From assembly GCA_007258455.2 (NCBI GenBank), contig VDFB02000001.1, positions 10,047,755 to 10,111,754 on the forward strand: a stretch of 64,000 bases of DNA, given 5' to 3'. Position numbers and translations under genes: made by a program. The notes beneath the pieces were generated by a model. It ran no database searches, was not told the origin of the DNA, and saw only the letters and a program-made list of their open reading frames with translations. Shown piece after piece: positions 22,546 to 34,600 of the stretch. The DNA is from Sequoia sempervirens (lineage: Eukaryota > Streptophyta > Pinopsida > Cupressales > Cupressaceae). Numbering within the stretch: position 1 is the first letter of the stretch; each line of letters starts with the position of its first letter.

Positions 22546-24074
22546 TGAATCATCGTCCCCAATGATTTTTATGTAGCAACATAAACTAATAAAAAAAATA
22601 ACATTTTGTTTTGAAGTACTCTCAAATGCATCTAAAAAATGTGGAAAATTTTGTTGTATCTCAACATAGTCTTCCTAGGTGGCAAAGTCTTTTACATATT
22701 GGTCCCACTAAACTTTTCATTGCAAGACTTCCCTATTACACAAGCAAAGCTTGTGCATTCCGAGCACCTTGACGGGCTCAAGTGTTACCATTCTTGGGTC
22801 CTATACCTGTAAAGAATTCCAATCAATCATGTGATTATCACTTGGTATATACTTCTTTAGGTAAGACACATGGAATACATTATGCATCTTTACAAGAGCT
22901 AGTGGCAACACAATTCGGTAAGCTACCGGATTCACTTCCTCAAGAATCTCAAAAAGTCCTACATAACATGGAGCTAATTTGGAAGACTTCCCAAATTTAA
23001 TAGAACTCTTGTGAGGTTTCACTCTCAACAACACCTTGTCACCTATGGAAATTTTTTGGGGCACTATTTTAGCATCAATATAGCTCTTTTGTCCATTGTT
23101 AGCTTCAACCAACCTTTGCTTAACAATTCTTACTTGCTCTTCCATCTCAACCAACATTTCTGGCCCAAGACTTACTCTATCGTCAAGTCTATCCCAGCTT
23201 ATAGGAGTTCAACACTTTCAACCATATAATGCTTTGAAAGGAGCCATCTTTATTGTGGAATGGTAATAATTTTTGTAAGAAAATTCCACTAAAGGAAAGT
23301 GGTCTTCCCACTTGTACTATTGATCTATGCAATACATTCTAAGTAGGTCCTCCAATACTTGATTTACCCTTTCAGTTTGTCCATCCATTTTTGGATGATA
23401 TGCTGAGCTAATATTTAGTTGAATCCCAAGTGCAGAAAACAAGGTCTGCCAAAACCTAAAAATGAGTCGTGCATCTCTATCCGAGATAATCTTCTCAGGA
23501 ATCCCATGCAACCTTAACACTTATTGCACAAATTTCCTTGCTATGATAGGAGCTCCATTAATTAGATTCCCAAGTATGAAATGTGCTACTTTGGTAAGCT
23601 TATCCACAACCACAAGAATGGAATTGTGCTTATTCCTTGAAATAGGAAATCCTTGCACAAAGTCCATACTTATGACTTGCCACTTTCTATTAGGTATATC
23701 ATGTGGGTATAAAAAACTTGCAAGATGATGATGGTCCACTTTCACCCTTTGACATTCAAGACACCTAGCCACAAATCGAGCAACATCTCCTTTCATGCAC
23801 TTCCAAAAATATAATGGATTAACATCTGCCAACATTTTTGTCACACCAGGATGTCTAGATTACGGTTCTTCATGTACTTCTTTCCATACCATATTTATCA
23901 ACTCTTCAAATTTAGGTACATACATTCTCCCCTTATACCTAAGTATACCAGTAGGTTCAAAATGGAAACCTTCATATCTAGCATCATATGGATTGCTAGT
24001 GAGTGCTTGCTTAAATTGCAAATAGTACTCATCCTCATTTAATTTCTACAACACATGTCCTTTAAAGTCGGTTT
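22546..24074 (-). pseudogene. G integrase with C-terminal chromodomain-like tail
   Basis: Minus strand, broken by stops. The zinc-binding part is visible as HEEP..SRHPG then CLEC within ARCLECQRVKVDHHHL. The catalytic core shows Asp in VISMDFVQGFP, Asp in IISDRDARLIF, and Glu in YHPKMDGQTERVNQ. The pieces 23844-23521, 23520-23317 and 23157-22801 carry these, and the last ends with VFHVSYLKKYI. Below it a decayed segment (PVKVL, NREVLQ, KDFAT.ED, QQNFPHFL) looks like a plant-retroelement chromodomain. The catalytic triad survives, but at least three stops prevent a full product. A solo LTR separates it from RNase H. Confidence 0.8.
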
Positions 24075-24079
24075 GAATG

Positions 24080-25728
24080 TGTAAACAATGATTTTGGCAC
24101 CCTAATGCTCTCTAACTCTTCTAGGGTTTTTCACCTAAAAGGAGAAAGATGGGCCAAAATGCTAATTTCTACACTCAAAGTTAATGTGAATGAGATTTAT
24201 TATGTCTAATTATGATGTTCTAATGCTCTAATATGAAAATGAAATGATTTAATGATATAAAACCTAATAAATGCAACTTGTTTGAAAACATACTGAGATA
24301 TGCAAACATTAACTAAATGACATAGAAATACAAATAAAACCAAATAGAAAGCTGTAAGACAAAAGATGTGAACCTAGAAGTGTGTTGTAGACTTGAATCA
24401 ATGAGCTGAAATTCTGGAAATTCTAATTTTTAAGCCTAACATGACATTTACGCCAAGTTGGGCAGCTTAGTCCACTTTCAAAAAAATTCTAAAAAACTAC
24501 ACTAGAGCCCATGTTGGCCAAATGGATATCCAAATCTACAAAAAATTCCAAAAAATAGGTTCAATGGGACTAAGCCTCCACTAGTGGTGACTTAGTCCAC
24601 TTCTGAATTTTTGAAAATTCAAAAGTAGAAACGAAAGCCCTAGGTTTGCATTCTGGTTTCCCATAGGTGTCCACATCTGAAACTTTGATTTTTGGGCCTG
24701 GAGGTGAATTTTAGTGGATATTTTTGGCTTGGTAAACAAGGAGAGGTCTTCAGCAAGTCTTCAACATTATCTTCAATGATCTTCAAATCCTCAAAGTGCC
24801 TAAATCTGCAAACACACAAAGATAGAAGGAGAAATTGTTGATTGTTAGGGCATGGGGGTTTGCCTCGGTCAAACCCCTTTTAGGTAATTAAACCAAATGA
24901 AGAAAGAATGTAATGAAGCATGAAACAATGGAGTTAATACCTTTCCATGATGTTTGATCTTGAATTTTTGTAGAAAAACATAAAGAATCTACCCTTGAAT
25001 GTCCTTGAGAGCTATCTTGATGACTTGGAATGATAAAACCCTAACTTGCTTGACTTGAGAACATGATGAATGGTGGATGAATGATGATGAGTTATGAATT
25101 AGGATGAGTTAGTTAAAAATGAGATGGAAAACCCTATATTTATACACAATTATGCATTAATTCCCGAAAATACCTCATCATAGGCCGACCTTAGGTCTTA
25201 AAGAATACAAACCCGAAAGAAATTGAAATTTATTTTGAATTTTGAGCCAAATGGGACTAAGTCGCCCAAGGTGGTGACTTAGTCCACATGGGAAATTTTG
25301 AATGGATGTCAAAGATTAAGATGTATTAAATGTTGTTTATTGGGTTCTTCTTCAACAAGACATTTAATTAAGGCCTGTAACTGCATAAAGGGGCCATTTA
25401 AAGCATAAGAAAGGTGTAAATATTGATGACAAGCCTAGGAAAGTGTGAAAGTCTTTTATAAGACTTTACAACACTTTGAAATAGGTCTTGGTAAGGTTAT
25501 TTAGGTGAATCATGATATTATGCTCTTAGAAAAGTGCGAAGATGTGTTACAACACCTTACAACACCTTTACAAGAAATCAATAAATGCATTTTATTCAAT
25601 TTTGCAAGGGTCCAAGACCTAATGTGGATGTGTAAAATGCCTTACAACACTAAATAAAGGCCTCATTAAGTCCAATTTATCATCAATTATTCCCATATCA
25701 AGCAAAGTATACACTTTTTGGTGACACA
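24080..25728 (-). mobile_element. Solo LTR 1, inserted between RNase H and integrase of G
   Basis: A 1649-bp TG...CA unit flanked by GAATG (24075-24079) and AAATG (25729-25733), a 4/5 match to a 5-bp duplication. It is the same family as 58945-60580 and the same orientation, judged from the shared terminal block GGTGAAAAACCCTAGAAGAG on the minus strand. No interior or second LTR is present, as expected after LTR-LTR recombination. Hairpin modules lie at 24442-24473, 24567-24598 and 25254-25285. The predicted intron is 24806-24940. Confidence 0.85.
25254..25285. promoter_or_regulatory. 32-nt hairpin module, CTAAGTC-type stem
   Basis: Arms GGACTAAGTC and GACTTAGTCC pair perfectly over 10 bp. 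It has the same length and the same place relative to the intron as the E1 module at 1857-1888, whose arms read differently. Confidence 0.65.
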
Positions 25729-25733
25729 AAATG

Positions 25734-26164
25734 GTCACGACTGAAGCAATATGACGTCTTCAACTCAAGGCATCGAAAACCCAATTTTCTTTCCCTTTAA
25801 TATAACTGATATTAAAGTCATAATCAAATATTAACTCTAACCATCTTCTCTATCTTGCATTTAGATTAGGTTGAGTGAATAGATACTTTAACCCGTGATG
25901 ATCAATTTTCACTTCAAAGGGTTTCCCTAACAATTAATGCCTCCACATTTGCAAAGCGTGAACCGCATATGCTGACACCAAATCATGCAATGTATAATTC
26001 TACCCATAAGGTTTCAAATTTCTTGATTCATAAGAAATTACTTTCCCCTCTTGCATTAAAACACCCCCTAAGCCCTCTCTTGATGCATCAATGGTAATAA
26101 TAAAGTCACACTAAGGATAAGGTACTTTCAAAATTGGTGCGGTAGTTAATTTCTCTTTAAGTAG
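25734..26164 (-). pseudogene. G RNase H domain, left part
   Basis: Minus strand reads AFNLLKEKLTTAPILKVP, then IITIDASREGLGGVLMQEGK, then KPYG.NYTLHDL, then DHHGLKYLFTQPNLNARQRR and DYDFNISYIKGKENWVFDAL. This is the Ty3/gypsy RNase H domain, with the catalytic Asp of TIDAS retained. Four stops interrupt it. Its upstream portion (KKFE.REKCQETFN) lies at 39209-39270 across the hAT insertion, and the two join in register at one copy of GTTAAAGG. Confidence 0.8.
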
Positions 26165-26199
26165 GTTAAAGGCAAGGAAAAATTTAGTGGCAAATCTTT

Positions 26200-26680
26200 G
26201 CCAATTGGCGAATTCTCGTACCCAACAGGGTGTCCAAATTGCTCAAATTTTATGAACTATAGGTCCAATGCATATCCATTCGCCAATGAGTTTTTTTATG
26301 AGGCATATTTAAGCAACAAATTTTCCATTTTCAAACTACGTGTTTCAATGGGACCGACTAATATTTTCACTTAGAATCCCGAAAGAATTTAATAAAACAC
26401 CAACATATTCACCAATACTATTAAAACAACATTGTATCAGGACCCATTTCACCAATTAAAATTTACAAATAGTTGCTTGTGAAGACCCATTTCGCCAATT
26501 AGAATTTATAAATAGTTTCTCATGAGGACCTATTTCGCCAATAACATTAAAAAATAATTACATTTGAGGAAACATTTCTCCTTGAAAATTACAATGTATC
26601 ATTGTATAAGCACATGAGATTCGCCAAATTTTTAATATACCATTTAAAAATCCCACAAAATTCACCAAATATGGAATCAT
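26200..26680. repeat. Left subterminal motif cluster of the hAT element
   Basis: About eight copies of TTCGCCAAT or one-base variants (TTCACCAAT, TTCGCCAAA) occur within 480 bp, for example near 26280, 26409, 26448, 26493, 26534, 26630 and 26662. One palindromic form, GCCAATTGGC, lies at about 26206. Subterminal motif clusters are typical transposase-binding regions in hAT elements; binding here is inferred. Confidence 0.6.
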
Positions 26681-27492
26681 GGATTGATATAAATACAATC
26701 GAAAGTGTCATCTATTCTTACACATTTTGTTTAGTTATGAGGTTCTACTTCTCCATTCGAAAGTCAACAAAATTTGAGAACATAGACTTAAAAGGTGAGT
26801 GATCATTTCTTCATAGTGTTATTAGTTTTAATAATAAGTTTTCTTTATCTCTTTTCCATTCTTGCTTCAACAAAGTGAACCTTAGAAGTTAGAACCAAAC
26901 TCTGAAGTTTCATAGTTTTTGAAACCTCCAACCCATTGAGTACTGAGTAGAAAGATGACCAAGAAAGAATTGCAACTCAACAAAGTGAATCATCAACCAA
27001 GTCGGGGAATTGTGAAGTTATGAAAATTTAGAACTCCGTGACAAGGTTATATAACTCTGAGGACTAGCAACTAAGTTTAGGAAAATCCAAATATTTTATA
27101 TTGTATTCCATGGTATTGAATTTGATATGTGATTTTGCACCATATTTAAAGAACAACACTTATCACGCTACTTATAAATTCCTATTGCATTTCCATTCAC
27201 AAAATCTTTGATAAATTAGTAAAAGGAATATTATTAATCCATTCCTTGAACATAAATAAATACAATAGACAGTGTCATTAATTCAGAAATCAGCCAAAGC
27301 CGAAAATGTAGACTTAAAGGTGAGTGATCATTTCTTCATAGTGTTATTAGTTATAATAATAAATTTTCTTTATCTCTTTTCCATTCTTGCTTCAGTCTTA
27401 AAGATGTATTGAGTAGGGAATGAGATCTATATTATTATTCTATTTCCTTAAACAAGAAGACATTTTTTTCTAGTTTTTATTCAAGGTGAGAG
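26680..27492 (+). repeat. Internal duplication upstream of the transposase
   Basis: The block around 26785-26870 (GACTTAAAAGGTGAGTGATC and following) recurs at 27310-27400. Between them, 26874-27085 is a repeat unit (AGAACCAAACTCTGAAG... AAAGATGACCAAGAAAG) that also occurs at about 30840-31050 and 38655-38760. The duplicated GGTGAGTGATC looks like a splice donor, so the copies may be duplicated untranslated first exons. Confidence 0.5.
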
Positions 27493-30400
27493 ATGAGTAT
27501 GTTGAGTGAATCAGAGATCAATATGTTGAGCGAATTGAGCAGCAAGGGTAAGGATCTTGCCACTCCTTAGGGTGGTGAAGAGACTCCTGCCACATCTCAA
27601 ACTCCTTCTGCTCCTCAAGGTGGTAAGGCTCCAACCGCTCCTTAGACTCTTGTTGCTCCTCAGGGTGGTGAAGAGACTCCTGCCGCTTCTTAGACTCATT
27701 CTGCTCCTCAGGGTGCTAAGGCTCCTATCGCTCCTCAAAATCCTACCACTCCTCGGGGTGGTGAAGAGACTCCTATCGCTCCTCAGCGTGGTGAAGATAC
27801 TAAGAGGCCATCAAAATGCAAAAAACTTAGACATACCATATAATATTACTTTGGAATTGCCAAAGCTTCTGATCCATCGGGTCAAAATGGAGCTACATCA
27901 TCAAATCTTCCACCAAATACTAGTAGCATTCCTAATACCTCACCGCCATTGGAAGGTTAAGTTGAGATTGTCATTGATTTAAATCAAAATGTATCAAATT
28001 AGGATAGCAATACTGCAGAAGATGTTCCAAGTGATACCTTGGGCCCGGTTAGCTAGAATGAGATAATTAACTTGGATGAGGATGACAATGTTGGTAGAAA
28101 GAAAAGGAAAAATAAACCAAATAGGGGGTGGGAGTGGGAAATGACAAGAAGTTTTCAACTTGGTTGGTTGTCAAAGTACCCATTCATTGAACCAGTGGGG
28201 AAATCAAACAATATTGAAAATGCAAAATTGGCCATATGTACGATTTGTGCTTAGAAATGTGGAAGAGACAAGATGTTGCAGCTAAAGATTGCCACTATAG
28301 AAAAATATATGGGTAAAGTTTATGAAAAAAAATCATAGATGGAAAGGAACAATCAATCGTACGATGGAAATCAAAGGAAGAATGTCTTCATGTTAGGTAT
28401 TCCATGGATTATGAAGTGCATCACCAAAAACTATTGAAGCTTGGTGCATGTAAAGGTGCACTTGAAACTCAATTTGGGAAAGCAATGGAAGCAACAAATC
28501 TGTCAAAAACTGTTCAGATGACTGTTATTTTTCATATTTTGTCCAGAGGATGTCCTATGAAAGACTACCCAAAATATTCTGGTTTATTATCTTATTTGAA
28601 TGTTCCTCACTATCCCTACTTACATTGGTCAGTAAACGCTAGATGGGAATGGGAAAACTGTCTTGTTGCAGTGGAAAAGGAAGATTTAAAGGTTAAAGTA
28701 AAAGAGTCAAATTTCATTGCATTATCTTGAGATGAAGTTACTGTGGTAGAAAATAATTCTTGGGTCTGTATGCATTTGTATACTATACAACAACATGTTC
28801 ACCAAGATCATCTTCTTTGTGTTCATAAAATGAAGGACAATTCAACATTGCAAAATATATTTGAACTAGTCAAGAAATATTTGAATGAAATTGCAGGTAT
28901 GGATGAGTTGACAATTGAAAAAAAGTTGGTGTGTGTCAGAGCTGATGGAGTTGTAGTGATGCAAGGTCAAAGGATCGGTGTTTGCACAAAGTTACAAACT
29001 ACTTGTACACCACACATGCTTGGCATTCACTGCATGGCCCACATAATGAATTTAGCATTCAAAGTTGTAAACAAGTTTCCTATAGAATCAAAAGTAAAAA
29101 ATCTAGTCTACGAGATCCACGCATACTTCTGCCGAAGTCCTAAACGTTTCACAAAATTTCAAAATTTTGCTGAGGGAATAACACCAAGAAACAAGCTTCT
29201 CAAGGATGTCAATACCAGATGGATCTCCCTACATGGACCAACACAACGAGTTCTTTCAGAATATCAATCCTTGATTGGAGTGATGTACGAACATCGCAAC
29301 ACAATAGACAAAGCTCCTAACCTCTTACATAGGTTAAGTGATATAGAGACACTCTTGACTTTAACTAGTCTTCTCACCATGCTAGATGTGATGAATGATC
29401 TTGTGAAGAAATCTCAAGACAAAACTATGTATATTAATGAATATGCCAATCCATGTAAACATACATGCTTGGCCCTTGATCATTTATATCTAGATCTAAC
29501 ACAAGATGGCCCAAATTATTTCATGTGACGGAAAATTACTGATTTGAATGATCCTAATAATTATTTATAGTTTAATGCAAGTGGTAACTTATACATCTTT
29601 GTATGTGGATATGAGATACAAATTTACCAATGTAAGATAACTAGGAGCTCTACCTGAGAAGTAGCTGTTAACGCAGAAGATTTTCAAGGCATTGCTAAAT
29701 CTGTTGGTGATAATTTGAAGGAAATTGCAAAATTTCTTTCCTTATAGATTCGTGAAAGATTCCCTCGACATGAAATAATTGAAGCCATGAGTATTGTGTA
29801 TCTTCAATTTTTGGCAAACCAAGATAACCCAACATATTTTCATTCTCAGGTAAAAAGATCGATCGAACAATTTTTGAAAACTATAACATACAATGAGCAG
29901 AAAATAGAAGGAATTTTAGATGAAGCTAAGCTTAGAAAATAATGTAGGAATTTTGTAATAGCTATGAAGGACCAATATAAATCCATAGGAAAGGACAAGG
30001 CCTTTGAACCATGATCAATAAAAAAGGTTTGGACAAACTTAGGTCAGAGTGAAATATTGCATGGTTTGATATCAAAATATTTCAAACTTGTTGATTTATG
30101 TCAAACAATGATATTGGGGTTGGTGGAGGATGAGAGAGTTTTTAGTACATTGGGGTTTTTGAACTCAAAGTTAAGAAACAAACTAGACAAGAATTTGGAA
30201 AATTGCTTGAGGATGAAAGGAACTGCATACAATGTTAGAAATTTTCCTTTTGAAAGGGCACTTGCAATCTGGAGGTCCACATGTAAAAGAAGAGGGACTG
30301 GGTTGTGCAACACTCCAATTCCAAAGGCTGGTACTGGTGTTATTTATAGTGGTAATGGGACTCAGACATATGACATTGACAAAAATGACACAAAATGTTG

Positions 30401-30531
30401 AATTTGAGACACAGTCCGAAGAAAATGAAGAGCAGACTTGGAATCAAATTCAAGATGACTCTTTTACTTTATCTGATGATGAACATTAGTTTGAGGACCC
30501 TGATGCTGTTTGGGAAATGGAAGAGAATTAG
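27493..30531 (+). pseudogene. hAT transposase, decayed
   Basis: Would cut and paste the surrounding element. Order on the + strand: ATG at 27493; a low-complexity Ala/Pro tract with repeats of APQGGEETP (27560-27800); a basic run KKRKNKPNRG (28096-28128); a BED/TTF-like zinc finger piece with AICTIC then KCGRDK (about 28231-28272); and the core. The core has FIALS.DE (about 28720), VRADGVVVMQGQR (about 28935) and HCMAHIMNLAF (about 29030), the DUF4371-type hAT core. The C-terminal dimerisation region is VEDERVFSTLGFLNSKLRNK (30124-30183). Pieces 28404-28730, 28743-29528 and 30057-30401 are the longest open runs. More than ten stops and some frameshifts disable it, and many stops are TAG where neighbouring repeats have CAG. 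Confidence 0.85.
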
Positions 30532-31600
30532 TATCTTTTAGGTATTTATACTGCACTTCATGGATCAGTTTCCATTGTTCCATACTGTAGTTGATGATAT
30601 TTTATATTGTATTCAATGAAATTGTGAATCATTGCACTTATTGATATTTTATTTTATTTTGTACTTCATATCATCATGAATCATATTCCAAAGTCAAACT
30701 GTAGTTGATGATATTTTATGTTGTATTCCATGAAATTGTGATATTTAATATTTTATATTAGTCCATACATAGCATTCAATGAGGTGTCAAGTGACGACGC
30801 CTTTGAAAGGAAAGATAAGTCAATAATGTCACGTGGTCACTGAAACTTGGAACCTTAGAACCAAAGTCTGAAGTTTTGAAGTTTTTGAAACCTCTGACCC
30901 AACAACCCACTGACTAGAAAGATGACCAAGAAAGACTTGCAACTCAACAAAGTGAACCATCAACCACATGTAGGGGAATTGAGAAGTTATGACAATTTAG
31001 AAATTCACGACAAGATTATAAAACTCTGAGGACTAGCGACTAATCCTATTTTGCTCCCTTATTTTGAGTCTATCATCTCTCCAGCTGTAACATTTTATAT
31101 GAATTATTAATGAAATCTGATAAATGATCTTTCATTAATCTTCTTTGTCATTAATATTATGCAATATGCATTGATGTATGTTTTAATTCTGGCTCTGGTT
31201 TAATGAACCAGTTAAAGTACCTTGATTAAATCATTAAAGCATGAATTCATATAAATTTTTAGTGGATCTGCTAAGTAGTCCATGTGGAGATTGAGTATTG
31301 ATGTGTGAATCATATTAGTAGCATATTAACAATAGTATTAGTAGCATATACAACAATGAACATCAACAATCGTTTAAAGTGTATCTAGAAGTTGAAACCA
31401 CTACCAGAATTTTTCTTCAAATTATATAATAAATAATACAGATAATTGAACATCAATAGATTACTGAAGTCTGGATTTGAGCTTTAAATTGATTATCACA
31501 TGAAGGAATACATAGAGGAATTGGCAATGCAAAATATTGCTCAAAGACAAATCTGCACAAAGATGAGTTGGAACTTGGAAACTCATTATCAAAAATTAAT
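30532..31600. other. Spacer between the convergent hAT genes
   Basis: Noncoding. It contains two copies of a GTAGTTGATGATATTTTAT phrase (30590 and 30701) and the second copy of the internal repeat family (about 30840-31050). No open frame of note. Confidence 0.5.
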
Positions 31601-34600
31601 TCACTGCATCACCTTTTCTAGAAACTTCCACTCTTCATGTGTTGGAATTGTCATTTGTTCTAACTGATGTTGTTTGACTTGAAGATTTGTTAACAATTCA
31701 TAATTCAAATTGGAACCTGTCTTGGATTCTTCAGTTAATTTTGCATTCAGGATTAGCAATGGTTTGATGGAATCCAAATAGGTCACCACATCTAGGTTCT
31801 GAGGAAACTGGTCCAAATCAATCTTCCTTGCATCCTCCACCTTCTTTCTAAAATTATTCCATCCAATGAATCACTCATTTGTGTCAAAAGCCTCTGGTAA
31901 ACCAAGCTCTATGAAGTTCCTTAACTTTTCATCCACCTTCTTCATCTTGTCTGCATCCAAATGCAAATATTTTCATACTTCAAGCATTCTCAAACACTTT
32001 TCAATGAAAAATGACAACGTCATTGATGTAGCAAGCCGATTAGTAATCCCTTTTGATTTCAAAAGATTGGCACTAGATTTGTAGATTATTGTTGAATTTG
32101 ATTTGTTGATTTCTCTAATACCAACACATTATATTTTTGTTCTCCATTAAATATTTGTTGAGCTTCTGGGTATGTGTAGGATCATCATGGAAAAAATAGG
32201 CCCTTAAGTGGCAAAAAATTTAGAAAAATCAGAGTTAGGCAACTTGATGTAAAAATTTGAATAAGTTATCTATATTATTTCAAAAATATGTAAGAATAGA
32301 AAGAAAATTGAATGTAGTTTCTAAACTACCTAATAAGTAGGTGTCTGCAATAAAATTTAGAAAGATATAAGTGACTCATGTCCCAATGTGATGCATATTT
32401 TTTGTAATTTTTTCCAAGTAAATAATTAATTATGAATTTTTATTGCAACTTTTAAAAATATAAAAACTCTTATGTCGACCACCTTAACTTGGTTAAAACT
32501 TCATGGAATTCAATTTTTCTTTTTCTAGTCCTATAGTATGTGAAGCATAGAATGTGACACATGTTTTGGATTCAAAAATGTGATACCATTTGAAAGCTAT
32601 AGATGTTTTTCAATCAACCTATCAATCGGACTTTAGTCATAATTCAAACAGAAAATGAATAATAATTACTTATTAAATTCAAAGTAAATAATAATTTATA
32701 TTGGTGGAAAGCTGAGAATCTCCTTTAAAACTTTTTCATTTCATCAATTTTGGGTAAAAAAAAAGTCGTTAGCCACATACCCATCATATTGCCACTTTTT
32801 GGCCCATCATGATCCTACAAATACCCTTCTTATGATGTTGTCGATAGCATCAATCAATTGAAACATGTCACACAAATGATCAATCCCCTGCATTATTTCA
32901 TCCCAAATCTTTTGTTTCATATGCCTCATTGTTTCTCTACAAAATGAAGATAACTTATTTTGACAAGATTTAATTTCATATTTTTCTTCTAGCAGCTCTG
33001 CCTCCAATCTTTCATTTCTTTTTCTCTCCTTCTCCAATTTTTGTTCCCACTGTGCATTTCCATTTGCAATGCTTAGTCTTAATTTTTGTGAAGTGGATTT
33101 TTCCTCATCATATTTCTTGTTGCTCTCATGTAGCCTTTGCTTCAGTTCATTCACTGCAGTCTCATTCTGCTTATCCTCTTTGCTTGTTAATGTAGAGGCA
33201 AATTTTTTAATTCTTTTTTCTAATTCATTGCTCTTGTTATATGCTACTTTCCTCTTTTCTTTCTCATTTGCTAGGTCTGCTTGTAACTTTTCAATTTGAG
33301 TCTGCAACCTTTTTTCTCCTTATCTTACTTCAGCAATGATGTGTACACCAATTCATTATTCTTCTTTGATACATTAATTTTGTCAGTATTTATGAGTCCA
33401 AAAAAATTCAATTGAAAATTGTTCACCTAGAATTCAGATGGAGCCATCTGATTTGTTGGTTTGTTTTGAACTGTGGGAACAAGAAATGTGCACTCCATGA
33501 TTTCTTTACTTGTGTCAAATGTGGGTAATACCATGGTTGTTGTAGGATCCGAAGTTAGATAAAACACACTCTCCATCAGTTGCTTCTTTTCTTTTTAATT
33601 CAATTCTGATTTCTTTTTAAACTCTTCAATGCAATCAAAACCCAGGGATGCAGGAACAATGGAATGCTTGAATGGTGAAGGAATAGGAGTACTTGCAGTT
33701 GCTAATGATGTCATAGCCAGACTAACTGGCATTGGGGGAGTGCCTGGAAATAACTCCTTTGTGGTGGATCCATTAGTAGTGTGACTTGGAGTTGGACCTG
33801 TCAAAATCCTTTGCCTCTTCTATATGCCTTGATCACCTAGTGTTTCTATGGTATATTGTGTTGTCCTCTTGTATGTAATTTTTTGTTGTAGCACATGTTG
33901 ACCACTACTAGTACTACTACCCATACCATCACCACCAGAGGCAATGCTAGTTGCACTAAGCCCTCCATCATGGGCATGTCTGAGTCGTGATTGTGTTTGA
34001 CCATGAGGATGAGGATTTGAACTTGAAGCTTTCAAAAACTGACCTGTATACCCTAGGTCTACCTTTTCACCTCCAAACCCAAGGCTAGATTTATCAACTA
34101 GTTTTCTATGCTCTACATCTATTTCCATCCAAGGGCCTTGTCTTTGGGACCCCAAAGGACCACCTTCATAACCCATTTTTTCAGCTATGGTTCCTCCTGT
34201 AGTAAATGATTCTTTTGTGGCCTCACTTAAAACAAGTTTGAAATTGAAATGGCTTTCTTCTTGCCTATCATCATCACTTTCTTCATCTTCTTGTTCATTC
34301 AGATGCTCTATATTCCATAATTTTCTAAACTCAAGATCTTCTTTGTTATCCCCATACTTTGCAAGAGCTCTTGGATCACCGAGGTCATTCCTCATAGACC
34401 AAAAGGTAGTAATTTTTTATCGTGATCAATTTTTTTCTGTAACTTCCTTCTCTAGAGAATTTGGCATTTTTACTCTACTAGATGGTTTATGAATTTTTTC
34501 ATAAAAATTGTTGTACCTCCTAATTGTCTTTCGATGCAATGCCATAATTTCTGCTAGCAATTGTTCAAAATAAATACCATTCTCAACAACACTTTTCTCC

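Noticed and set aside
27511..27982. Leu/Arg- and Ser/Leu/Arg-repeat frames
   Set aside because: Both are shifted or antisense readings of the Ala/Pro repeat tract of the hAT transposase.
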